In this document: in pieces, positions 1 through 5,193 of the stretch
Layout of the letters: each line of letters starts with the position of its first letter
How positions within the stretch are numbered: the stretch's first letter is position 1
Assembly: GCA_900321505.1 (NCBI GenBank)
Contig: ONWK01000063.1
Location: forward strand, 1 to 5,604
DNA length: 5,604 nucleotides
From: an uncultured Eubacteriales bacterium
Lineage (GTDB): Bacteria > Bacillota > Clostridia > Lachnospirales > Lachnospiraceae
Direction: 5' to 3'
Made by a program: the position numbers and the translations under genes
Notes under the pieces: generated by a model
Seen by the model: only the letters and a program-made list of their open reading frames with translations
Told to the model about the DNA's origin: nothing
Databases searched by the model: none

Positions 1-847
1 GTATACAGTCAGTGCCTTCTTCGCGGGCATAATCCTCCCATTCATCTGGAGTAAGGATATTTCTCCTTTCAACCAGAAGCATATAACCGTTTACCGCAAG
101 TGTCCCCATCACAAAAAGCAGGAACAGGATGGCGATCGGAAGAATGGTCCATTTCAGGATCTTTTTTACCTTTTTCTTCTTTCGCTCCTTCTCCCGCTGC
201 TCGCGTATGCGCCGTTCTCTGGCCTGGGCCCACCTGTCAAAGTCCTCCTGATCATCATACTCAGGACGTCTTCTCTGAGGCGGTCTTTCCCTGCGTTCAG
301 GATCATCCCCGCGTATCGGTCTTTCCCTGCGTTCAGGATCATCTCTGCGTACCGGTCTTTCACCCTGTTCAGTTTCATCCCTTCTTACAGTTCTCTCGCC
401 CGGTTCGGGCTTTGTCCTTCTTACAGGTCTCTCGCCCTGCTCAGGTTCTTTCCTTCGTACAGGTCTCTCGCCCTGCTCAGGCCTTGTCCTTCTTACAGGT
501 CTTTCTCCCTGTTCGGCATCATCCCTTCTTACAGGTCTCTCGCCCTGCTCAGGCCTTGTCCTTCTTACAGGTCTTTCTCCCTGTTCGGGATCACCCCTTC
601 TTACAGGTCTTTCTCCCTGTTCGGGTCTTGCCCTTCTTACAGGTCTCTCACTCTGCTCAGGTTCTCTCCTGCGTACAGGCCTCTCACCCTGTTCAGGCTC
701 TCTCTTCCGTACAGGTTTCTCACCCTGTTCAGGCTCTCTCTTCCGTACAGGTTTCTCCTTCTGTTCAGGTTCTTCCTTCCGCTCCGCTTCCCTGCTTTCA
801 GCGCTCTTATCTTCAGTTTGCCTGACTGTCTCGTCCTGCTCGCTCAT
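1..847 (-). CDS. Membrane protein with 12-residue Arg/Glu repeat domain, possible SanA/YdcF-like (DUF218) protein; 3' end outside window
   Basis: The frame is open from an ATG at 847 to the window edge and gives 282 residues without a stop. Residues 1-24 are polar. Residues 25-192 are fourteen 12-residue units close to xxPEQGERPVRR. Residues 193-229 are charged and end in a Lys/Arg cluster (KKKKVKK at 223-229). A hydrophobic segment follows at about 230-257, then a short polar stretch ending GTDCI at the edge. The basic cluster before the membrane segment predicts a cytoplasmic N-terminus and an external C-terminus (positive-inside rule). DCI after a single membrane segment resembles the start of the DCILVLG strand of SanA/YdcF (DUF218) proteins of Clostridia; the diagnostic domain itself is not visible, so this product name is tentative. 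The start overlaps the stop of the upstream alarmone synthetase as ATGA, with GGGGA 6 nt before the ATG. Coding status is strongly supported by the in-frame repeats, the membrane segment and the overlap. Confidence 0.85.
   Translation of the reverse strand, partial: MSEQDETVRQTEDKSAESREAERKEEPEQKEKPVRKREPEQGEKPVRKREPEQGERPVRRREPEQSERPVRRARPEQGERPVRRGDPEQGERPVRRTRPEQGERPVRRDDAEQGERPVRRTRPEQGERPVRRKEPEQGERPVRRTKPEPGERTVRRDETEQGERPVRRDDPERRERPIRGDDPERRERPPQRRRPEYDDQEDFDRWAQARERRIREQREKERKKKKVKKILKWTILPIAILFLLFVMGTLAVNGYMLLVERRNILTPDEWEDYAREEGTDCI
272..775 (-). repeat. Fourteen in-frame tandem 36-bp repeats (12-residue units)
   Basis: The units translate to two variable residues followed by PEQGERPVRR. 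The first two units carry K in place of R at some positions (EKPVRK), and the last two are divergent (PERRERPIRG, PERRERPPQR). The variable pair alternates among RE, AR, GD, TR, DD, KE, TK and DE. The core therefore mixes acidic and strongly basic residues with Pro and Gly, which suggests an intrinsically disordered polyampholyte. Neighbouring units are sometimes almost identical in DNA, so the array appears to have grown by tandem duplication. The antisense frame also stays open across the array, which is a by-product of the repeat. Confidence 0.95.
452..595 (-). repeat. Recent 72-bp tandem duplication inside the repeat array
   Basis: The 72-bp blocks 524-595 and 452-523 encode xDPEQGERPVRR/TRPEQGERPVRR-type double units. 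By direct comparison they differ at only three positions (GGT/GAT, CCC/GCC and GTAAGA/GTACGA). Each block contains two non-identical 36-bp units, so the copied segment was the double unit. A similar 36-bp pair, also with three differences, lies at 707-742 and 671-706. Confidence 0.85.
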
Positions 848-1515
848 TCTATATCCCCGTCGGCATCTATCGTCCGGCGGATCTCCTCCATCTCAGCATC
901 CATCTGCGCCAGAGTATCTGCGCAGACCTTAAGCTTGGCCACAACCTTTTCCGGATCCCTGAGGGTCTTCTTATATTTCAGCTTATGATCCACACTGGCC
1001 CAGAAATCCATGGCTATGGTACGGAACTGAACCTCTACCCGCATATGCCGCTTTCCCTTATATAGAAATATCGGAATATCCAGAAGAAGATGCAGGGATC
1101 TGTACCCGTTAGGCTTGGGATTCGCTATATAATCCTTTCTGGACAGCAGCAGCACATCATCCTGTTCCACCAGAAGCTCAGCCAGACTGTACAGGTCCTC
1201 CTGAAATGAACAGATCACCCTTATTCCTGCGATGTCAGTCATTTCCTGTTCCATATCCTCTACCGTAATAGGTATCCCTCTGCGGACCATTTTCTCAACG
1301 ATACTCTCCGGACTCTTAAGGCGGCTTTCTATGGACTCAAAAGGATTGCGGTCGTACTGCAGCGACAGCTCCGCATTCAGAACATTCAGCTTCGTCTGTA
1401 TCTCCATTATCGCGCAGCGATAATAGGTCATAAGCCTTACGAATTCCTCGGTTCTGGATATTCCCTTGGCCAGCTCTTCCACCCTTTCCCGTGTTACATG
1501 TATCTCCTTCCCCAT
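844..1515 (-). CDS. Small alarmone synthetase (RelQ/YjbM-like (p)ppGpp synthetase), SAS-A
   Basis: Single-domain RelA/SpoT-type synthetase of 223 residues, expected to transfer pyrophosphate from ATP to GTP or GDP in the cytoplasm. In ATG-start numbering, the nucleotide-binding R-x-K-x3-S-x3-K pattern is R65, K67, S71, K75. DIAGIR carries the presumed metal ligand D94. The loop NPKPNGYRSLHL holds Y138, which in this family stacks on the guanine. VEVQFRTIAMDFWAS carries the presumed catalytic E161. There is no HD hydrolase, TGS or ACT domain, so it should synthesise and not degrade alarmone. Length is close to B. subtilis YjbM (about 211 residues). A GTG at 1521 is in frame, but the AAAAAGGGG site abuts it while lying 5 nt from the ATG at 1515, so the ATG is preferred. 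The gene follows the AraC regulator by 39 nt and overlaps the next gene by ATGA, consistent with one transcript. The other synthetase in the window shares 18 of 25 residues around the catalytic Glu. Confidence 0.93.
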   Translation of the reverse strand: MGKEIHVTRERVEELAKGISRTEEFVRLMTYYRCAIMEIQTKLNVLNAELSLQYDRNPFESIESRLKSPESIVEKMVRRGIPITVEDMEQEMTDIAGIRVICSFQEDLYSLAELLVEQDDVLLLSRKDYIANPKPNGYRSLHLLLDIPIFLYKGKRHMRVEVQFRTIAMDFWASVDHKLKYKKTLRDPEKVVAKLKVCADTLAQMDAEMEEIRRTIDADGDIE

Positions 1516-1520
1516 ATACA

Positions 1521-1529
1521 CCCCTTTTT
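1521..1529 (-). promoter_or_regulatory. Ribosome binding site deciding the SAS-A start
   Basis: On the minus strand AAAAAGGGG precedes TGTAT and then ATG (1515), a 5-nt spacer. The same run directly touches the in-frame GTG at 1521, leaving no room for initiation there. This favours the ATG and a 223-residue product. Confidence 0.65.
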
Positions 1530-1554
1530 ACGTCAAATGATGTCCGGATCAGCT

Positions 1555-2295
1555 TTACAGCTTACGGAAATACTGATCCCGGTACTCCTTTGGTGTCATC
1601 CCCATAACTTTTTTAAATATACTGATAAAATAACTGTGGGACGAAAAGCCCAGATCCGTGGCGATCTCCACAGAGGTCTTCTCCGAATATCTGAGAAGGG
1701 CCGCAGCCTCCTCAACCTTTCTGTCCCTGATATATTCGCTGACGGACTGACCAGTCTCCTTCTTGAACAGCTTGGAAAGATAGGTCTCGTTCAGCTGTAC
1801 ATACTCCGCCAGCGCCTCCATGGTTATCTTCTCATGCAGATGCTGTGAAATGTAATCAATGCACCGTACGATCTGTCTTGAATTCACATGAAGCTTCCTG
1901 AAGGATCCCATGGTGGTCGCATACTGGAACATGAGCTGATACTGCAGATCCCTCACCTCTTCCGGTGTTTTAAGCCTGTCCGCCTTCTGGATAAATGCAT
2001 CGCTCATCTTATAGGCTATTTCCTGATCCAGGCCGTGACTGATACATACCCTGGTGAGCATGGTGGTCATGGCAACAAAATGATACATGGCATTCCGGAG
2101 AGGATTCTCCGAAAGAACCCCACGTTCCTTTGCATCCGGACCGGGCTTTCCCTCAAGATACCCGGCGATCATATCTACCCTGCCGTCGGCAATAAGAGTG
2201 TACAGACCCATCTCGCCTTCAAAAGCAGGATGCTTTATCTCATCCTCCCGCTCCTGAAAGATATTTCTGGTTACATCATCAAATATTTCACCCAT
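1555..2295 (-). CDS. AraC-family transcriptional regulator
   Basis: Protein of 246 residues with a C-terminal AraC-type DNA-binding domain at about 141-246. The first helix-turn-helix lies around 158-181 (MEALAEYVQLNETYLSKLFKKETG). The second, around 208-240, includes SVEIATDLGFSSHSYFISIFKK followed by the typical GMTPKEYR. The N-terminal 135 residues are mostly helical, with NPLRNAMYHFVAMTTMLTR and the GLDQEIAYKMSDAFIQKA stretch typical of standalone AraC regulators in Clostridia. No sugar-binding cupin signature is visible, so the ligand cannot be guessed. The frame extends upstream to a TTG at 2352 and ATGs at 2340 and 2328. The ATG at 2295 is chosen because AAAAGGGGGA lies 5 nt upstream of it; the ATG at 2328 also has GGGGGA 4 nt upstream and is the main alternative. 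It is the first gene of a likely operon with SAS-A, 39 nt downstream, and may control that operon and itself. Confidence 0.93.
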   Translation of the reverse strand: MGEIFDDVTRNIFQEREDEIKHPAFEGEMGLYTLIADGRVDMIAGYLEGKPGPDAKERGVLSENPLRNAMYHFVAMTTMLTRVCISHGLDQEIAYKMSDAFIQKADRLKTPEEVRDLQYQLMFQYATTMGSFRKLHVNSRQIVRCIDYISQHLHEKITMEALAEYVQLNETYLSKLFKKETGQSVSEYIRDRKVEEAAALLRYSEKTSVEIATDLGFSSHSYFISIFKKVMGMTPKEYRDQYFRKL

Positions 2296-2300
2296 AGCGC

Positions 2301-2310
2301 TCCCCCTTTT
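2301..2310 (-). promoter_or_regulatory. Ribosome binding site for the AraC regulator
   Basis: AAAAGGGGGA is separated from the ATG at 2295 by GCGCT. It closely resembles the AAAAAGGGG site in front of SAS-A. It supports 2295 over the longer in-frame starts, of which the TTG at 2352 has no visible site. Confidence 0.6.
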
Positions 2311-2365
2311 ATGATAACCCGTCGGCATTAAATCCCCCATGTACCGAAACAAAATAAAATTGCCT

Positions 2366-2424
2366 CATAAAGTTAGCATAAAGCACAAGATTATTGTATA
2401 TCATTTCAGAGAAAAAGACTATAC
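2366..2424 (-). promoter_or_regulatory. Putative promoter and operator-like repeats for the AraC-SAS-A-membrane protein set
   Basis: In the AT-rich region upstream of the AraC gene, TGATATACAAT (2402-2392 region) resembles an extended -10 box with TATACA at 2400-2395. The -35 position about 17 bp upstream (TATAGT, 2423-2418) is poor. Just downstream of the expected start, CTTTATG occurs twice on the minus strand (2383-2377 and 2372-2366) with an 11-bp period, so both copies would lie on the same helix face. That is compatible with a repressor or autoregulatory site. Assignment is by eye only. Confidence 0.35.
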
Positions 2425-2500
2425 TTTATTCAACTTAAGAAAAATAAGTTTGAGTATGCCCCCTGTTTAAAGGAGATCCCCCTAAATCTTCTTTATTCAA
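2424..2500 (-). repeat. Pair of 10-bp direct repeats in the intergenic region
   Basis: TTGAATAAAG occurs at 2500-2491 and again at 2433-2424 on the minus strand, starts 67 bp apart, inside the AT-rich gap upstream of the AraC gene. They could be binding sites for a regulator, but low sequence complexity makes chance possible. The remainder of the 2296-2556 gap shows no ORF or RNA gene on either strand. Confidence 0.4.
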
Positions 2501-2521
2501 ATATTTTAACCTTCACTAACG

Positions 2522-2559
2522 TAAGCGGATGAGCTTCCCCCTAAAAGCCCATCCGCTTA
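2522..2559 (-). terminator. 15-bp hairpin at the end of the histidine kinase gene (terminator or mRNA 3' stabiliser)
   Basis: The arms 2559-2545 and 2536-2522 pair over 15 bp around an 8-nt loop (2544-2537). The stem begins at the kinase stop codon TAA. Fourteen pairs are Watson-Crick. The remaining one (2549/2532) is a G-U wobble in the minus-strand RNA but an A-C mismatch in a plus-strand RNA, so the structure is best formed by the kinase transcript. There is no U-run immediately after the stem; the nearest T-rich stretch (TTAAAATATTT) lies about 12 nt beyond. An efficient intrinsic terminator is therefore uncertain. Confidence 0.6.
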
Positions 2560-3801
2560 TCCCTTTTCTGACGGCATGCTCACTGTAAAATGTATCATAC
2601 CATCCTTATAATTCACGCTGATCTTACCTCTGAACATCTCAACAAATCTTTCCGCCATGGAAAGTCCTATACCGAAGCCCTTCTTCTCACTGTTATGTGA
2701 TTCATCCTCCCGGTAGAAACGCTCGAAGAACCGGCTGTAATCCACATCCTTCTTTTCCGGATAGCTGTTTGAAACCGTAAGTACCGTATTGTGTCCTTTG
2801 GATTCAAGCTTTACCAGCACCTTTCCGCCGTCCGTACAATACTTGACCGCATTGTCGCAGAGTATGGATACAAGCTCCCTTATTCCCACTTCATTCGCCT
2901 TTATCATACGGCCTTCGGCGATATCCGTTTCATACTGTTTGCCGTCCTTCTCCGCCAGTATCCTGAATTCCTCTGCCACCTTAGCGGTGACTGCGGAGAA
3001 GTCCACCCTGGTGAGCTCGACCTCATCCTTCTCCTGAAGCCTGGAGAGTATGATCAGATGCGAGATCAGCTCCGACATACGCTTAACCTGTTCCATGGTA
3101 CTTTCGGTCCACTCATTTTTACCCTCGGTCATTTCCAGCACCTCGGTATTGGCGGAAATGATGGCAAGGGGAGTTTTCAGTTCATGGCTGGCATTTGTTA
3201 TGAACTGCTTCTGAGACTCGATGTTCCTCACCATGGGCGCCACCGCCTTCTTAGAGAAATGCGTGACAAGCAGTGTCAGTATCAGCAGCGAGATCATTCC
3301 GATATAGAATGAAAATGTGAGGAACGTGGAATTGCTGCGCATCTGCCTTGTGCAGTCCATTATAACGCATATCGAGCTGCTGCTCGTCAGTGAGGATTTC
3401 TGATATGCAAAAACACTGCCGTTTGCATGAATAAAACCCTCACTCGACTTGGTTTTCATTGCCTTCTGTACATACTCAAGAGCCTCTTCCTCATCAATGG
3501 CGGAAACCCTCTCTCTGTTAATATCATGTATGCTGCCATCCGATTCATCTATATAGGCCGAGAAAAATCTAAGAGCATACGCAGACTCGCCTGTTAGTAT
3601 CGATTCACCCATGATAGATCTGTAATACAGCTTTTCCGGGATCCTTCCGCCTGATTCGGAGATCATGCTCATAACGGAAAAGATCTCCATCCTGACATTA
3701 AAATAATTCACGACGTTGGTGATACCGAGAACGATCACGAGCACCGCAAGGAGCGACAGAGATGAGATCAATATGAATTTTTTCCTGATCTTACGTATCA
3801 T
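2557..3801 (-). CDS. Membrane sensor histidine kinase of a two-component system
   Basis: Protein of 414 residues that should sense an external signal and phosphorylate the regulator encoded just upstream. There is a short basic N-terminus, membrane segment 1 at about 9-33, an extracytoplasmic domain at about 34-158, and membrane segment 2 at about 160-182. The dimerisation/phosphoacceptor H-box is FITNASHELKTPLAI with H206. The ATPase domain has an N-box ending CDNAVKY (N317), an F-box RFFERFYRED at 357-366 and a G-box GFGIGLSMAE at 375-384. The usual DxGxG motif is replaced by SNSYPEKK near 344-351; such degeneracy occurs in related clostridial kinases and need not abolish activity. The external domain (IHDIN, EEEALEYVQKA, CVIMDCTRQ) resembles a sensor type frequent in Lachnospiraceae kinases; the ligand is unknown. 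AGGAG lies 8 nt before the ATG. The gene starts 28 nt after the regulator stop, so the two are cotranscribed. Confidence 0.95.
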   Translation of the reverse strand: MIRKIRKKFILISSLSLLAVLVIVLGITNVVNYFNVRMEIFSVMSMISESGGRIPEKLYYRSIMGESILTGESAYALRFFSAYIDESDGSIHDINRERVSAIDEEEALEYVQKAMKTKSSEGFIHANGSVFAYQKSSLTSSSSICVIMDCTRQMRSNSTFLTFSFYIGMISLLILTLLVTHFSKKAVAPMVRNIESQKQFITNASHELKTPLAIISANTEVLEMTEGKNEWTESTMEQVKRMSELISHLIILSRLQEKDEVELTRVDFSAVTAKVAEEFRILAEKDGKQYETDIAEGRMIKANEVGIRELVSILCDNAVKYCTDGGKVLVKLESKGHNTVLTVSNSYPEKKDVDYSRFFERFYREDESHNSEKKGFGIGLSMAERFVEMFRGKISVNYKDGMIHFTVSMPSEKG

Positions 3802-3829
3802 ACCGCATACTCCTGTGCCGTTTTTACCC

Positions 3830-4504
3830 TCAGTTCTCCAATAAAGTAAGGCGGAAAGGTCCGTCCTCCGTTCCCACTATGGTAATATCAGCCGCAACAG
3901 CTTCAAGCTTACCCCTCAGATAGTTGACATACAGCCATACAGCACTGATATCCGCTTCTTCGTCCATCCAGACATGTCCGAAGATTTCTTCCTTTGTGAA
4001 ATCCTTTTCCGGGTTTGCCATGAAGAAGCCCATCATACGAGCTTCCTTTTTTGCCAGCCTTATGGAATTCACACTTGAGAGCTCCTCCTGCTCCACATCA
4101 AGTGTGACCGAACCGACGCACATGGTTTTGGGCCTGTAATTTCCCGCCCTCCTGGTAAGGGATCTGAGCCGCGCCAGCAGCTCCGCCATCTGAAAAGGCT
4201 TGGTCAGATAATCATCAGCGCCGGCATCCAGACCGTTTACACGGTCATCCAGCTCCGCCTTTGCAGTAAGCATCATTATGGGCATTGTCTTTCCTTCTTT
4301 TCTCAGCATCGAAAGCGCAGTGATCCCGTCCATTTTAGGCATCATTATATCCAGCAATATGACATCATACACATTTTCTCTTGCCTTTTCTACAGCCGCT
4401 TCACCGTCATAGACTGCATCCACCTCATAGCCGCCCTTCTTTTCCAGCACCGTTGCCACAGCGCGTGACAGGGCCTTTTCATCCTCCGCGAGCAATATAC
4501 GCAT
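3830..4504 (-). CDS. OmpR/PhoB-family response regulator
   Basis: Protein of 224 residues, the usual length for this family. The receiver domain (1-118) shows the acidic pair in LLAEDEK (E7/D8), phosphoacceptor D52 in VILLDIMMPKMDG, T80 in MMLTAK and K102 in YLTKPF. The linker RRAGNYRPK leads to a winged helix at about 125-222, with the recognition-helix region ISAVWLYVNYLRGKLE at 186-201. The end reads TEDGPFRLTL where most relatives have RGVGYRL, so the wing hairpin is divergent. It should bind DNA as a phosphorylated dimer and regulate target genes unknown from this window. A strong GGAGG lies 9 nt before the ATG. The gene is 74 nt downstream of SAS-B and 28 nt upstream of its kinase, so it may be read from the MarR-SAS-B promoter, from its own, or both. 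Confidence 0.96.
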   Translation of the reverse strand: MRILLAEDEKALSRAVATVLEKKGGYEVDAVYDGEAAVEKARENVYDVILLDIMMPKMDGITALSMLRKEGKTMPIMMLTAKAELDDRVNGLDAGADDYLTKPFQMAELLARLRSLTRRAGNYRPKTMCVGSVTLDVEQEELSSVNSIRLAKKEARMMGFFMANPEKDFTKEEIFGHVWMDEEADISAVWLYVNYLRGKLEAVAADITIVGTEDGPFRLTLLEN

Positions 4505-4519
4505 GGATTCATACCTCCT

Positions 4520-4578
4520 TCAGGCTTTTTACATAACTTAAGCTCCAACCCTTAAACCGGGCTTAAAAATAAGCCTGA
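4520..4578 (-). promoter_or_regulatory. Leader between SAS-B and the response regulator with two mutually exclusive hairpins
   Basis: Hairpin A is GGCTTA-TTTT-TAAGCC (4575-4560). Hairpin B pairs TCAGGCTT (4578-4571) with AAGCCTGA (4527-4520) over 8 perfect bp and ends just before the GGAGG site of the regulator gene. Both use the GGCTT at 4575-4571, so they cannot form together. Neither is followed by a U-run. This could tune readthrough or translation of the two-component genes, but the stems are short. Confidence 0.3.
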
Positions 4579-5193
4579 TCAGACACTTTCGTTTATCATG
4601 TTCCGTATGGTCTGCATGGATACATCACAGGCAGCCAGTTCATCCGCACAGCGTTTCAGCTCGGAAATGATCAGCTCCGGATTCTTTATATCCTTCTTAT
4701 AACTCATCTTATGCTCAAGACTTGCCCAGGAATCCATGGCAATGGTTCTGAGCTGGACTTCAACATAATACTTTCCATTCTCATTTCCGTCCACATCGGG
4801 AAAGGAAGATGTTACAAACAGTATCATGTGGTAGCTTCTGTAGCCGTTGGGCTTGGCGTGGCGGATATAGTCTACCTCCTCCACTATCTCCACGCCCTTC
4901 ATGCCGCGTATCAGATCTACAAAAAGCTTTATGTCATCCCTGAAGGCTGTAACTATCCTGATCCCTATGGAGTCCTGCATTTCCCTCAGCGCAGAATGAG
5001 GGGTCTCCGGAAGTCCCTTACGCCTGCATTTTTCACGCATACTCTCTTCGGATTTGATGCGCATCGTAAAATGCTCCAGTGCATGCTCTCCCGTTTCCTC
5101 AAACTGTTTTTTGTCAAAGGCCTCCAGTTCTCCGCCCACCTTCTCCATCACCATTTCCATATAGGGAAGAAATTCTCCGTAAATACTGCTCAT
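4579..5193 (-). CDS. Small alarmone synthetase (RelA/SpoT synthetase domain only), SAS-B
   Basis: Protein of 204 residues, the second single-domain (p)ppGpp synthetase of the window. The nucleotide-binding pattern is R45, K47, S51, K55. The metal-site motif reads DSIGIR (D74) where SAS-A has DIAGIR. The G-loop HAKPNGYRSYHM contains Y118, and YVEVQLRTIAMDSWASLEH carries the presumed catalytic E145. No hydrolase or regulatory domain is present. Compared with SAS-A it has an insertion (about PDVDGNENGK, 132-141) between two core strands and lacks the N-terminal extension, so they are paralogs and not a recent duplicate. The ATG overlaps the MarR-family stop codon as ATGA, with AGAGG about 10 nt upstream, implying translational coupling. 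Whether it is a RelP- or RelQ-type enzyme cannot be settled by eye. Confidence 0.93.
   Translation of the reverse strand: MSSIYGEFLPYMEMVMEKVGGELEAFDKKQFEETGEHALEHFTMRIKSEESMREKCRRKGLPETPHSALREMQDSIGIRIVTAFRDDIKLFVDLIRGMKGVEIVEEVDYIRHAKPNGYRSYHMILFVTSSFPDVDGNENGKYYVEVQLRTIAMDSWASLEHKMSYKKDIKNPELIISELKRCADELAACDVSMQTIRNMINESV

Noticed and set aside
272..775. Repeat array considered as a CRISPR array
   Set aside because: The repeats are contiguous, in frame and coding, with no unique spacers and no cas genes.
100..825. Long plus-strand open frame of about 241 codons opposite the repeat gene
   Set aside because: It is open only because the 36-bp repeat lacks stops in that frame. The minus-strand frame has a start with a ribosome site, a membrane segment and an ATGA overlap with SAS-A.
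856..2328. 11-bp identity CCCGTCGGCAT at 856-866 and 2318-2328
   Set aside because: A few 11-bp matches are expected by chance in a window this size, and one copy lies within the SAS-A coding end.
2791..3312. Plus-strand open frame opposite the histidine kinase
   Set aside because: The minus strand encodes an unmistakable kinase with H, N, F and G boxes; the plus-strand product has no recognisable motif and is His/Leu-rich as expected of an antisense frame.
844..5193. SAS genes considered as toxins of toxin-antitoxin (toxSAS) or phage-defence modules
   Set aside because: Both resemble housekeeping RelP/RelQ-type enzymes in the G-loop and catalytic strand. No small antitoxin-like gene is adjacent; the overlapping partners are a MarR regulator and a large membrane protein.
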